DNA from: CAYQAJ01 sp964415245
Lineage (GTDB): Bacteria > Planctomycetota > Planctomycetia > Pirellulales > Pirellulaceae
Direction of reading: 5' to 3'
Assembly: GCA_964415245.1 (NCBI GenBank)
Contig: CAYQAJ010000001.1
Location: forward strand, 1 to 64,000
Length of the DNA stretch: 64,000 nt
The stretch's first letter is position 1; each line of letters opens with the position of its first letter. The position numbers were made by a program, and so were the translations under genes. A model generated the notes under the pieces. That model saw only the letters and a list, made by a program, of their open reading frames with translations, was not told the origin of the DNA and did not search any database. This document shows positions 34,455 through 44,074 of the stretch, piece by piece.

Positions 34455-36749
34455 TTCAATGAGCTTCACAGCTTCGGTGTCCAACTCGTTCGAGGCGACG
34501 TGCGGCATCCGCCCCAGGCCCAGCACCTTCATGCGGTAGAGAGCCATCGAACGTTCGGGACTGCCCGGGACGAGAATCCGCGGGTTGTCGAGCTCGAACT
34601 TCCCCTGTCCCGGGCGTACGCCCAGCGTGCCGGTTTCGTCGAGCGGCAGCGTGGCCAGAAGCTGGAACTGCGCGTTGCCGCCGCCCCACTTTCGGTGGCA
34701 GTGTGAACAGTTGGCGTGCAGATACGATCGCGCCCGGCGGTCGAGGTCCCGAGACGTGTCGCGGGAATCAACCAGGCTCGGCAGTTCCTCGGGCGGTTCG
34801 GGGAGCGGCTTGGTGAAAACGCCCAGATGGTCGAGCGTGCTGAGCTGGTTGGCCACGACGCCATCGTAATCGTGGTCCTTGTTCATCTGCAGCGTGTTGA
34901 CGCCCAGAGCGTACTTGGCCGACATGGTGTGGCACAGAGCGCACTCCGCGCGGCTGGGAAAGTGCCACGTCTGCTCGCGCTTGCCGTCGGGCGCGCCAGG
35001 GTCGGCGATGGTGTACGTGCGATCGAGCCCTTCGGCCCGCAGCAGTTCGGCGTCGGTTTGCTCGTCGTTCCAAATGTACGTGTATCCGTTCCACACCTGG
35101 GCGCCGTATTCGTCGTCGTTGCCGGGCATCCGCACATGGTGCAGGATGCGCGTTTCCAGGCGTCGGACGCTCTTGGGGTTGCCCCTTTCCATCTCCAGCG
35201 AAAACGTCTTCACCAACACCGTGCCGTCGGGGAATCGCCAACCGGGGGGCGCGCCGGGCGCCGGCTGTGGGTAGGTGACCACGTCGAACTCGATCTGCGA
35301 GTCGCCCGGCAGCGCGAGAAATCGCTCCTTCACCGCGCCATCGGACCAAAGCGGCGCATTGACCGAGTAGGGAATCAGGCCCGGGGCGGGAACGTGATCC
35401 TTGGTCGAGGCGAAGATGCCGGTCTCGCTGAGCTTCTGGGGAAACTCCGTCGGCTCGTCGGCAACTTTCGGTGCGGGAACCAGTCGGTGGATGCCCCCTC
35501 CCGCGAAATCGACAAAGTAGATTTCCCCCTCGGCGTCCTGGGCAATGTCGACGATACGGATTTGCGTGTCGCACAGCTCGCGGTGCTCGGTCACGCGGCC
35601 CTCTTCGTACCGCAGCATCCAGATTTTGCCGGTGTCGTAGTCGCCGTAGATATAGGCGCCGCGCAGCTCCGGCAGCCGCGAGCCGTGGTAGACCCAGCCG
35701 CCGGTGAGCGAGCGGAAGTCGGAGTGCGGATGCTCGACGAGGGGCTCCAGAATCGGCGTCGGGCCCTTGGGTCGCTCCGGGCGGAAGGGATGGCTCCCTT
35801 CGCGCACGCTCCAGCCGTAGTTGCCCCCCTTCTGGATGATGCGCACCATTTCCCACAGGTCCTGCCCGACTTCGCCCGCCCAAAGATTGCCCGTCGGCGC
35901 GTCGAAGCTGAACTTCCACACCTGGCGGTGCCCGTACGACCAGATTTCGGGCCGCGCATTGGCGACGCCGACGAAAGGATTGTCGGCGGGGATCGAGTAT
36001 TCGCGCTCGTCGGCCGGGTGGTCGACGTCGATCCGCAGCATCGCGCCCAACAGATCTCTCAGGTCCTGGCCGGTTTGCAATTCGTCGGCAATGCCGCTTC
36101 CGTCGCCCGTGGCCAGGTAGAGATATCCATCGGGCCCGAATCGCATGCAGCCGCCGTTGTGGCCGCCGGAGGGCCACTCGAGTATCACGGTTTCTGACTT
36201 TGGATCGGCCTGCATCTTATCGCGATTCGTAACTTGAAACCGCGAGAGGCGGCTGCCGGTCGGCGATTCTTCCGCAGAGGTAATCGACGTGATGTAGAAG
36301 TAGCCGTTCTCGGCGAACTTGGGGTGAAACACCAAACCATAGGTCACGCGGCCGATGTCGACGAGGAGCTGCGAGTTCTCCGTGGCGCGGTCGGTTTCGA
36401 ACGTGTAGATCTTTCCCGGGCGCGTGGCAACGCCGAAGCGATCGGTGCCCGGCACGACGCCCACCGAAAGCGGCTCGAAGAACGAGACGTGGGGGAATGC
36501 GAGTTCGGTGCGGTAGGGGTCGGGCGGACCCGGCGTCCCCTTAACCGCCGACGTCGTCCACAGCGTGCGTTTTTCGATGCCGTAGGGTTTGTGGACCTTC
36601 TTGACCGTGTTGGTGGTGTCGGCGTCGGGTTTCCGCGACGGGGCGGGTTCACCAATGGCGGCCGGCGGGGCAACCAGGGTTAGTGCGGCGAGGGCGGCCG
36701 TCGCCGCGAGACCTGCCAGAACAAGAAGAAAGGGAGAAGACCGAGTCAC
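34455..36749 (-). CDS. PQQ-type sugar/sorbosone dehydrogenase fused to cytochrome c-like region (3' end lost)
   Basis: At least 765 residues from the GTG at 36749, which has an AGGAG ribosome binding site seven bases upstream. A signal segment (FLLVLAGLAATAALAALTLVA) leads to a six-bladed propeller of the glucose/sorbosone dehydrogenase type: SGGHNGGCMRFGPDGYLYLATGDG, RPEIWSYGHRQVWKFSF, NYGWSVREGSHPF and YIYGDYDTGKIW. The second half holds two CXXCH haem motifs, CALCH at about residue 603 and CSHCH at about 681. It probably oxidises a sugar or aldose in the periplasm and passes electrons to its own haem. The few C-terminal residues lie in the gap. Confidence 0.88.
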
Positions 36750-37015
36750 GGCGCGACTCCTGCAAAGGGGATGGCGCGAAGATTGCAATACACTCCGCAT
36801 CCTTGCGCCGAACCAGTATAGCCGCCGAAATGGCCGGTTGCACGCTGTCGCCTCGCCCGCCGGGCCGCTAGCAATCACGATTTGCCGCGTTAGGATTTCG
36901 CGGCAGTTGTAAGGGGAGTGTAACAATCCGCGAACGAAAGTTGCCCATTTCGCGACCAATACGATAGACTGAATCGTGCGGGCAATGGCGGGTTGCAAAC
37001 CAAGGGAGGTGTGTC

Positions 37016-38731
37016 ATGTACCGTATTCTGGCGGCGAGCATGGTGGTGTGCCTTGTTCTGACTGGTTGTGGGGGTGACAAGAAATCCTCCACTTCGGGCG
37101 GCGGCGATCAGGCAAACAACGCCGGGGGGGCCGGCGCCGACGTGAACCACGTCGCGCTCGAAGGCTACACGATCGGCGAGCCGGTGCGGCACGCCAACCT
37201 GACCATCTATCCGGTGCTGTCGAAGGAGCCGCGTAACGACGACCGCTACATCACGCTCGACGAAGGGCTGGCCAACGGAACAGTCGAGATCGTCGAAGTG
37301 GGCGCATCGGAATCGATGAACGATGATGACATGGATGAAGAGGCAAACCCAAGCGGCGATTCTTACGACGCAGACGATCCATTCTCCGAGGAGGACAGGC
37401 TCCCGTCGCGACGCGTCGAGCAGACGGAGGGACAGACCGATTTCGCCCCGCCTCAATTCGTGCCCAACGACGACCCGTTCGGCGAAGCGCCGAATCAGGC
37501 ACCTCAGCCGGCGGCGGGCGACGATCCGTTTGGCGAGGAACCCAACGCGGCGCCGCAGCCGGCGGCCAACGACGATCCATTCGGCGAAGCGCCTGACGAG
37601 GCGGTCAATCCGCCCGCGGATGACGATCCGTTCGGCGAAGCGCCCAACCAATCCGCCGTTCCGCAAGACGCAGATCAAGTCGAGGGCCAGCCGGCGATCG
37701 ACCAGAATGACGCTGACCAAGAAGCCGTTCTACGACTCTTGTCGGCCTTTCGCGACAGCGCCGAACCACAAGCGACGGATCCGCCCAGTGCATACGGCAA
37801 TGAGGTCAATACGCTGGTAATCGTCAACCGCGGCGAGAAGCCGCTGTACGTGATGCCGGGCGAGGTGATTATCGGCGGCAGCCAGGACCGCACGATCGGC
37901 CGCGAGTTCATCGTCCAAAACGACGGCCAGCCGATGCCGATCGACGTATTCTGCGTCGAGCACGGGCGGTGGGGCGGGCGCGACGTCGACGACACGGTGA
38001 ATGCGCTCGTTATCTCCAGCACAAGAGAGATAAACGATCCCGCGGAGAATGAAGCCGCCACGCTCGAGGCTCGCGAGGTCGCGGAATCGGTCACCCGCGG
38101 CAAGTTCGTGGCCAGCGTCGGTCAGTTGAGTAAAGACGCACGGTTGGCCGTGGTCAAGTCGGGCGACCAATCCGAAGTGTGGGACACCGTTTCCAAGGAA
38201 AATGCCAAAGCGGGCGTGAACCCGGATTCGGGAGCCTTCACGGCGAATTACACCGACGAAGAGGCCGCAAAGCGATTGGAGGAGTACATCAAGAACCTGA
38301 AGGACCCGATCGCCGGTCAGCCGCAGGTGGTGGGCGTGATCGTTGCGATCAACGGTAGGGCGGAAACGGCCGACGTGTTCGAGTCGACGCCGCTGTTTCA
38401 GAAGTTGTGGCCCAAGCTGCTCAAGAGCTACGCCCTCGACGCGGCCAATTCAGTGGAAGAAGACGATGCGCTAGCGGAATGCAGCCGTGATAAGGCGTGC
38501 GATTTCCTGAAGGAGATGATGGCAGTTCCGGGCGAGACGGTACACCAGGGCCAGGGAATTGCGGTGACGCGGGGCGAGGGTGAGAACGTGTTCTGTACCA
38601 GCGTATATCCGGTTGGCGACTTGGTGATTCCGATTGACGGGCAACCATCATCCGCCGCCATCGAAGGCGCCGGCGGTGGTGGAGTAGGAGGCTTCGGCGG
38701 CAGCGTGCACGCCTCCGGGTTTGCACACTAG
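37016..38731 (+). CDS. Lipoprotein with ARPP-1-like domain and internal 17-residue repeats
   Basis: 571 residues, with a GGGAGGTG ribosome binding site before ATG 37016. Lipobox LTGC puts the lipidated cysteine at residue 18. An ARPP-1-like domain begins at VALEGYTIGEPVRHANLTIYP near residue 45. It is interrupted by an acidic/Pro-rich insert (about 100-240) with four 17-residue repeats, then continues with NTLVIVNRGEKPLYVMPGEV and GGSQDRTIGREF. The C-terminal half is alpha/beta-like with a Gly-rich end (GGGGVGGFGG). ARPP-1 domains have no well-defined activity. It is divergent from the dehydrogenase gene across 266 bp. Confidence 0.75.
   Translation: MYRILAASMVVCLVLTGCGGDKKSSTSGGGDQANNAGGAGADVNHVALEGYTIGEPVRHANLTIYPVLSKEPRNDDRYITLDEGLANGTVEIVEVGASESMNDDDMDEEANPSGDSYDADDPFSEEDRLPSRRVEQTEGQTDFAPPQFVPNDDPFGEAPNQAPQPAAGDDPFGEEPNAAPQPAANDDPFGEAPDEAVNPPADDDPFGEAPNQSAVPQDADQVEGQPAIDQNDADQEAVLRLLSAFRDSAEPQATDPPSAYGNEVNTLVIVNRGEKPLYVMPGEVIIGGSQDRTIGREFIVQNDGQPMPIDVFCVEHGRWGGRDVDDTVNALVISSTREINDPAENEAATLEAREVAESVTRGKFVASVGQLSKDARLAVVKSGDQSEVWDTVSKENAKAGVNPDSGAFTANYTDEEAAKRLEEYIKNLKDPIAGQPQVVGVIVAINGRAETADVFESTPLFQKLWPKLLKSYALDAANSVEEDDALAECSRDKACDFLKEMMAVPGETVHQGQGIAVTRGEGENVFCTSVYPVGDLVIPIDGQPSSAAIEGAGGGGVGGFGGSVHASGFAH
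37466..37669 (+). repeat. Four 51-bp in-frame tandem repeats (17-residue DDPFGEAP units)
   Basis: Four consecutive units translate as variants of NDDPFGEAPNQAPQPAA at residues 151-218 of the lipoprotein, with a degenerate DDPFSEE unit upstream. They form an acidic, proline-rich, probably disordered insert. Confidence 0.85.
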
Positions 38732-38754
38732 AGCCGATCTTGCTCGCGCAATAC

Positions 38755-38785
38755 AAACCCTGGCCTGCCGGCCGGGGCCATTGTG
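38755..38785. repeat. GC-rich palindrome (CCTGGCCTGCCGGCCGGGG)
   Basis: AAACCCTGGCCTGCCGGCCG followed by GGGCCATTGTG resembles the elements at 24722-24750 and 53295-53323. It lies just after the lipoprotein gene. Confidence 0.5.
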
Positions 38786-38856
38786 CCGGTTGACGACGTG
38801 TGATCGTTCGACGAAGTCGTGTCGGTTGGCGAAGTAGAAACCGAGCGAGAGGTGAA

Positions 38857-38886
38857 TAGCCCCCGCCGGAAGGCGGGGGCTTTTCG
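38857..38886 (+). terminator. Rho-independent terminator
   Basis: The stem AGCCCCCGCC / GGCGGGGGCT with a short GGAA loop is followed by TTTT. It is placed 125 bp after the lipoprotein gene, in the convergent interval with glnB. Confidence 0.7.
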
Positions 38887-38920
38887 CCTTTCGTCGCGCC
38901 TTCGCTGCGAGAGCAGTTGC

Positions 38921-39268
38921 CTACACCGCCCCCGGCCCGGTCTCGCCGTCGCTGATGCGAATCACCTGCTCAGTGGGCAGCACAAAGATTTTGCCGTCGC
39001 CGATGTTGCCGTCGGGCCCGGTTCGCGCCACGCGGATGATGGCGTCGATCGTCCGCTCGACGAAGTCGTCGTTGACGGCGATCTCCAGCTCGATCTTGCG
39101 CAAGAGGTTGACCCGGTATTCCACCCCACGGTAAGTCTCGGTCTGACCGCGCTGGCGGCCGTAGCCTTGCGCGTCGCAAACGGTCATCCGCTCGACTTCG
39201 ATCTTGACCAGCGCTTCCTGCAAAGCGCGAAGCTTGGTCGGCTGAATGACGGCCACGATCGTCTTCAC
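38921..39268 (-). CDS. glnB: Nitrogen regulatory protein P-II
   Basis: 115 residues from a GTG at 39268 with a GGAAGGA ribosome binding site. PII proteins sense ATP/ADP and 2-oxoglutarate and control nitrogen assimilation. The T-loop reads TETYRGVEY with the uridylylation-site tyrosine at residue 51. The B-loop GDGKIFVLP is intact but is preceded by TGPDGNI, about three residues more than in the E. coli protein. No amtB or glnA is nearby, so GlnB and GlnK cannot be told apart. A dispersed repeat occupies its upstream region. Confidence 0.93.
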   Translation of the reverse strand: MKTIVAVIQPTKLRALQEALVKIEVERMTVCDAQGYGRQRGQTETYRGVEYRVNLLRKIELEIAVNDDFVERTIDAIIRVARTGPDGNIGDGKIFVLPTEQVIRISDGETGPGAV

Positions 39269-39300
39269 GGGATTCCTTCCGTGCGCTTACGCCGTTTCAC

Positions 39301-39410
39301 ACAACGTTGTGGCCGGTCTCCCAACCGTGCCACACAGGGTGAGCGAAGGTTTCAAGGCGGGAGACCTTCGGTCGGTCGCGTGCGGCGGTCGGGAGACCGC
39401 CGCACAACAG
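39301..39410. repeat. GGTCTCCC inverted-repeat element, copy 2
   Basis: Begins ACAACGTTGTGGCCGGTCTC and ends GGGAGACCGCCGCACAACA, giving imperfect terminal inverted repeats of about 18 bp. The internal GAGACCTTCGGTC is the reverse complement of the internal motif in the copy at 23784. It lies in the upstream region of glnB. Confidence 0.6.
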
Positions 39411-39514
39411 TGTCGCTCACCCTTTGGGATTTGAGGGTTGGCTATTGTTTGTGATTTGTGATTTGGTCATTCGAGCGCCAGCATGCAAAACGAACGATTC
39501 GATGCGTTGCTCGC

Positions 39515-42253
39515 TCACGGGCCCGACAACGTCAAACGCGCGTCGATCACTTTATTGATCCGGTCCCGCGACTCGGTCAGGTGTGCCCGCGAGTAGCTGT
39601 CGAGTTTGGCCGGTCCGCCCAGCAGGCCGTTGATGCGCTCCGCCAAGGCGGACAGCTCGGCATAGGCGATGGTCTGGCAATCCTCGGGCGCGCTGGTTCG
39701 TCCCATGGCCAGGTTCGACAGCCGCACCAGGAAGTTGCGCTGCAGGTTGCGTCGCAGGCTGTTAATGGCGGGCTTGCGATTGGTGAACTCGCCCTCCTTC
39801 ACGTTGTCGACCTCGGCGAAGACGGCGTGCGACAATCGCTCAATCAGTTCGGCGGTGGTCAGCACGTCCTGGTCGGCGGGCACCTTCAGCTCGGTGTCGT
39901 GAATGCGTTCCAGGGTCACCGGCGACAGCAACTGTTCCAGAATACGGCTCTGAAACTGCAGAATCGAGTCGTGCAGCGGGAAGTCCTTGCGGCTGTTGCC
40001 CTCGACTCCCCAGTGATTCCAGTTCACGGTGCCGAACTGGTTGAAAATCTCGGGCGGGAATTGATACGCCTCCGCGCCGAGGACGTTCTGTTCGATCAGC
40101 GCGAGCGCCTCGCGTTGCTGTTTCACGTCGACCGGCTCAATCGGCAGCCGTGCGTCCTTGTCCCCCTTGTGGCTGCGAGTGGTGCGAAGACCTCCCACGT
40201 ACCGAGAGGCAAAGTACATGCTCTGCCCCTGCTGGCCGAGCAGGATGTTGAAGGCCCGACGCGCCTGTACGTAATCGTCGCCGATGGGCGTCATGCGATC
40301 GACGAGGCCCGGCACCAGCTCGTTCAAAAGCTGGGCCCGCGTCTGGGCGTATTCGAGGGGGTCGCTGCCGAAGTCGAAGCGGTTGGACGCGGGGTCGGGG
40401 TCGATGCCCACGGTGTCTTCGTCGGTGGCGTACGCCAGTTCCGGCTCGCCGCTGCGGGACGCGATCTTCTGAAGCTCGGCGACTTCGCCCTTGGTGCCGC
40501 CCGATAGCGCGGTATAGCCGTACTGAATGGCCCAGATGTCGTACGGCCCAATCGTCGGCGTAAAGTAGTCGCCCTGTTGCCAATCCTTGGGCACGATGTT
40601 CACCGGGCTGTAATCCATGACCGAGGCCACGATCGGCTGGCCAACCTTGCCGGGATCGTTTATCTCTTTCAGGTTGTAAATGGTACTGGCCTTGAAGTTG
40701 TGCCGCAGGCCAAGCGTGTGGCCGACCTCGTGCATGGTCACTTCCTTGAGCCCCTGCATCACGAGCTTCTCTTGCAACTCGGCAACTTGCGCGGCGTCGG
40801 CCCGCGCCACCAGAGCGGTGTTGCCCAGGGCAAGCTGCATCGGCATGCCGTGGCTGAGCAGGCAGGAGGGGCTGTCGCCGCCAATGCCCATCAACCGCGC
40901 CAGGTTGGCCGTTTCGGGGTTGTCGGGGTCGATCACGCCACCGGTCATCAGCGCCACGCTTTGCGGGGTGAACGTGTCGAACTCCTCTTTCCAGTACTTG
41001 AGAAAGTCGGCGTCGAAGATGATATCGGCGTCGAGAATCTGTCCCGTATGCGGATTCACCCGCGAGGGGCCCATGGCGAAGCCGGCACTGGCCGTGATCC
41101 AGCGGAACGTGTTGTAGTTGATGTCCTCGGCATCCCACTCGGCGTCGTCGGGCTGCTGGCGGACTTCGATGGCGTTGAGCCAGCCGGCCGCCTCGAAAGC
41201 CTTGTTCCACTCCTCGATGCCTTCGCGGATCGGTTTGCGATACTTGAAGGGGACAGTCTTCTCAATCCAGAAAACGATCGGTTCCTTGGGGGGCGTGGGG
41301 CCGTCGCCGGCTCCGGGAGGCTTTTGCAACTGCCAGCGATTGATGTAGCGGACGAAGTAATCGCGCTCGCCCTGCTTCGAGTAATCTTTTACCGCGGTGA
41401 GAAAGTAGCCCACGCGGTCGTCGGCCAATCGCGGCACGTAGCCGGTGTTGGACAGTCGGCTGATCGAATAGTGGACGTTGATGCCCACGCCGCGCGAGTC
41501 GGGCACTTCGTCCAGGTCGAGCTGCCCGCTGGACTGATAGGTGGCGGCGACGGTGAGCTCGATATTGTCCTTGAAACCCTTCACCGCGTCCCAGGTCGAC
41601 TTCTGCGGCGAGAAGGAGAAGCCGGACAGGGAACGGGAAATCTGCGGCAGGTCGCTCATGAAGACAGGCGACAGGTCGACCAGGTCGCCCCCCTTGGGGC
41701 CCTTGGCCGCCACCGGCAAGCTGAACAATACGCTATCGGTGTAGGCGTTGTGAACGGCGGTCGCCTCGGGGGTGTTCTTGTCGGCCGTGAACCGCACGTT
41801 CTTGCGGATCACCTGCACGTTGTCGTCGACCTTGCGAAAGCTCCACAGCCAGTCGTCGCCGAATCCCCAGCTCATGCCGCCCAGAAGCTGCCCTCGGCCG
41901 ATGCCGCGCGAGATCGAGATGAGCACGATGAACTCGCTGGAGTAGTCGGGCCCCTGTAGCTCTGCGAACAGATGGTTATCGTGGCGGTAGAGCTTGATCA
42001 TGCCCTCGATCGGCTTGGCGTCCTTCAGAATCGCCGCGTGCTTGGGGGCTTGCTGCTGGCTTGCATGACCACTGCTTGTGTCCTTGGACGACTGCTGCTC
42101 GGCGTCCTCGGCGACTTCGGGGGTCGACGCCGACGCGCCGTTCGAGTCGTCGCTGGTCGGCTTGGGATCCGTCTCCTGGGCTCGGACGGGAAGAGCAAGC
42201 GCCGTCGTGGCGAAGATCAACAGCGCGGCAAGGTGGTGCAGATACGACCGCAT
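39515..42253 (-). CDS. Secreted zinc-dependent metalloprotease (DUF5117-type)
   Basis: 912 residues from ATG 42253 with a GGAAGG ribosome binding site. A signal peptide ends at VRA and is followed by an acidic Ser-rich spacer. A strand-rich N-terminal region (KLYRHDNHLFAELQGPDYSSEFIVL through FTADKN) matches the DUF5117/DUF5118 proteins. The zinc motif HEVGHTLGLRHNFKAS, near residue 520, gives HEXXHXXGXXH with the catalytic Glu. A Met-turn candidate is SVMDYSP. The C-terminal 350 residues are helical and family-specific. It probably degrades proteins in the periplasm or outside. Confidence 0.9.
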   Translation of the reverse strand: MRSYLHHLAALLIFATTALALPVRAQETDPKPTSDDSNGASASTPEVAEDAEQQSSKDTSSGHASQQQAPKHAAILKDAKPIEGMIKLYRHDNHLFAELQGPDYSSEFIVLISISRGIGRGQLLGGMSWGFGDDWLWSFRKVDDNVQVIRKNVRFTADKNTPEATAVHNAYTDSVLFSLPVAAKGPKGGDLVDLSPVFMSDLPQISRSLSGFSFSPQKSTWDAVKGFKDNIELTVAATYQSSGQLDLDEVPDSRGVGINVHYSISRLSNTGYVPRLADDRVGYFLTAVKDYSKQGERDYFVRYINRWQLQKPPGAGDGPTPPKEPIVFWIEKTVPFKYRKPIREGIEEWNKAFEAAGWLNAIEVRQQPDDAEWDAEDINYNTFRWITASAGFAMGPSRVNPHTGQILDADIIFDADFLKYWKEEFDTFTPQSVALMTGGVIDPDNPETANLARLMGIGGDSPSCLLSHGMPMQLALGNTALVARADAAQVAELQEKLVMQGLKEVTMHEVGHTLGLRHNFKASTIYNLKEINDPGKVGQPIVASVMDYSPVNIVPKDWQQGDYFTPTIGPYDIWAIQYGYTALSGGTKGEVAELQKIASRSGEPELAYATDEDTVGIDPDPASNRFDFGSDPLEYAQTRAQLLNELVPGLVDRMTPIGDDYVQARRAFNILLGQQGQSMYFASRYVGGLRTTRSHKGDKDARLPIEPVDVKQQREALALIEQNVLGAEAYQFPPEIFNQFGTVNWNHWGVEGNSRKDFPLHDSILQFQSRILEQLLSPVTLERIHDTELKVPADQDVLTTAELIERLSHAVFAEVDNVKEGEFTNRKPAINSLRRNLQRNFLVRLSNLAMGRTSAPEDCQTIAYAELSALAERINGLLGGPAKLDSYSRAHLTESRDRINKVIDARLTLSGP

Positions 42254-42816
42254 GGTTCGATAGCCTTCCGGGAATGAGGGGTGGGTCAAGCAGTGTAGGG
42301 CGGGGAGTCGGGATGCGACCGCAGGTTAACTCGCGGTTGGCGGCCGGGTTGGACAATATTGGCGGCTCGTCAAATATACCCCAACCTCCCTCGCTTTCGA
42401 TATGCTTGCTACGGTTGTCCGCCGCTGGCGGTTCGGGCCTCATTTGGCCTAACGTCGGTTGTGGAGGCGGCTTGCGTCGACCCAGCCAGCGGCCACCCTA
42501 TGATTCTACGCCTGAACGGGGCGCCGGATCAATCGAGCAAAGCCGTTTGGCGTACGGTTTTCCCGAGCGCGGGCGAAGTCCTGGGTTGGCTGGTGGATGC
42601 GTCTGGAGTGCATGTGCCGGGACGCCGATGTGCCGCGCGGCGGCATCGCCGCGCGGTAACTTTGCCCGCGCTTTCGGCATTATGCCGATTGTGCAGGTTG
42701 CCCCACGCTATGTTCCGGTCGGTACGAGGCCTGGGAGAATGGTCACAACGCCGTGCCGCATCCCCCGAAGGGCGGCGCCACCGGCTGCCGCGAGGAGTCG
42801 AGGTAGAATCAGCGAC
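42254..42816. other. Divergent intergenic region with hairpin
   Basis: 563 bp without a supported gene between the metalloprotease and the phosphotransferase. Contains the perfect palindrome at 42633-42656. Frames crossing it show no protein-like sequence. Confidence 0.45.
42633..42656. repeat. Perfect 10-bp hairpin
   Basis: CCGCGCGGCG and CGCCGCGCGG flank a GCAT loop. No T-tract follows. It may be a transcript end or a protein-binding palindrome. Confidence 0.45.
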
Positions 42817-43857
42817 ATGTCGTTGACTTCAGATGTAGCCACCGTCTTGTCGGCGTATCCGTCTGATTGTCGGCCGGAAAGGGTCGAGTCGCTGGAATCG
42901 GCGGGCGGGTTCAGCGGCGGGGCGCTTTGGAAGGTGGCGGCGGCGCGGGGGACGCTGTGTTTGCGGCGATGGCCGAAGGAACGGCGCGAGGGCCGGCACA
43001 TCCAGACGATCCACGCGGTGCTGCGGCACGCGTGGCAGCAGGGTTTTTCTAGCGTGCCGGTTCCGATTCGGGCTCGCGACGGTGCGACGCTGATCGAGCG
43101 CGGCGGGTGCTACTGGGAGCTGGCACCCTGGATGCCGGGCGAGGCGACGTTTCACGCCGATCCGAATGCCGCACGGTTGGCGGCGGCAATGCAGGCACTG
43201 GCCAAGTTCCATCTGGCGGCGGCGACGTTTTCCAATGCGCGGTCCGCGCCGGCGCCTTCGCCAGGAATCGCAATGCGGCTGGAGCGACTGCGTGCGCTTC
43301 AAGAGCGCGGGTGTGCGGCGATCGAAGCGTCACTGGCCAATGGGCGAGCTGGCGGTGCGTTGCTTGCGGAATTGCATCCGATCGCTCGACGCGCGCTGGA
43401 GCTGTTCCGCTTGTGTGCGCTACTGGTCGAGAATCGGCTTGCGGCGGCGACGGCGGTCGTGGTTCCGCTTCAACCCTGCATCCGAGACATCTGGCACGAC
43501 CACGTGCTCTTCACGGGCGAGGCGGTCACGGGCATCATCGACTTCGGCGCGATGCGAACCGATTGCGTCGTTACCGACGTAACGCGGCTGTTGGGCAGCC
43601 TGGTCGGCGACGACGAAAGCGCCTGGAAATCGGGCTTGGAGACGTACGGCGCGGTGCGCCCCCTCACACCGGCTGAGTCAGGGCTTGTGCCAGTGTTCGA
43701 CCAGAGCGCGGTGCTGCTTTCGCCGATGAACTGGCTCGAATGGCTCTTTGTCGATCGGCGGCAGTTTGAACAACCGCAGCGAGTGCGTGAGCGGCTCGAT
43801 GTAACGATGCGGCGGCTGGAACATCTAAGCGTAAAGGTGAACCGCGGGGCCAATTGA
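42817..43857 (+). CDS. APH-family phosphotransferase
   Basis: 346 residues from ATG 42817. The fold is that of aminoglycoside/choline/homoserine kinases: AGGFSGGALWKV (glycine loop), LCLRRWP, LIERGGCYWELAPWMPG (hinge), a catalytic loop IRDIWHDHVLFTG and the DFG equivalent GIIDFGA. The catalytic Asp and the metal-binding DFG Asp are present, but the loop Asn is His, giving DXXXXH. The substrate is unknown. Resistance should not be inferred, because most chromosomal members act on small metabolites. A terminator hairpin follows. Confidence 0.8.
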   Translation: MSLTSDVATVLSAYPSDCRPERVESLESAGGFSGGALWKVAAARGTLCLRRWPKERREGRHIQTIHAVLRHAWQQGFSSVPVPIRARDGATLIERGGCYWELAPWMPGEATFHADPNAARLAAAMQALAKFHLAAATFSNARSAPAPSPGIAMRLERLRALQERGCAAIEASLANGRAGGALLAELHPIARRALELFRLCALLVENRLAAATAVVVPLQPCIRDIWHDHVLFTGEAVTGIIDFGAMRTDCVVTDVTRLLGSLVGDDESAWKSGLETYGAVRPLTPAESGLVPVFDQSAVLLSPMNWLEWLFVDRRQFEQPQRVRERLDVTMRRLEHLSVKVNRGAN

Positions 43858-43954
43858 TACGTACGCGGTGGAGGCGACGCGGCGGTAGTGAGTGGGTCGT
43901 TGCGCGGCGGCGGAAGGTTTCGTGCGGCAGCTAACATTCGGTGGGGTCCGCAAA

Positions 43955-43977
43955 CGCCACATGAATGTGGCGGTTTT
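43955..43977 (+). terminator. Rho-independent terminator
   Basis: CGCCACAT and ATGTGGCG pair with a two-base loop and are followed by GTTTTC, about 100 bp after the phosphotransferase stop. Confidence 0.55.
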
Positions 43978-44074
43978 CGGTTCGCGTTGACCCCCGTTTG
44001 CGAGGAAACGTAGAATAAGAGGCAGCCGTCGACGGCACGCCCTCCGACCGATACTTGTGGAGCAGTGAGTCCCT

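Noticed and set aside
34716..36197. Plus-strand 493-codon open frame
   Set aside because: Antisense to the dehydrogenase-cytochrome gene; no signal, motif or ribosome binding site.
33012..36749. True fusion of dehydrogenase and DUF1501 protein
   Set aside because: The join runs through 100 N of unknown real length; family lengths demand two genes.
37466..37669. CRISPR-like array
   Set aside because: The 51-bp units are in-frame coding repeats with no spacers between them.
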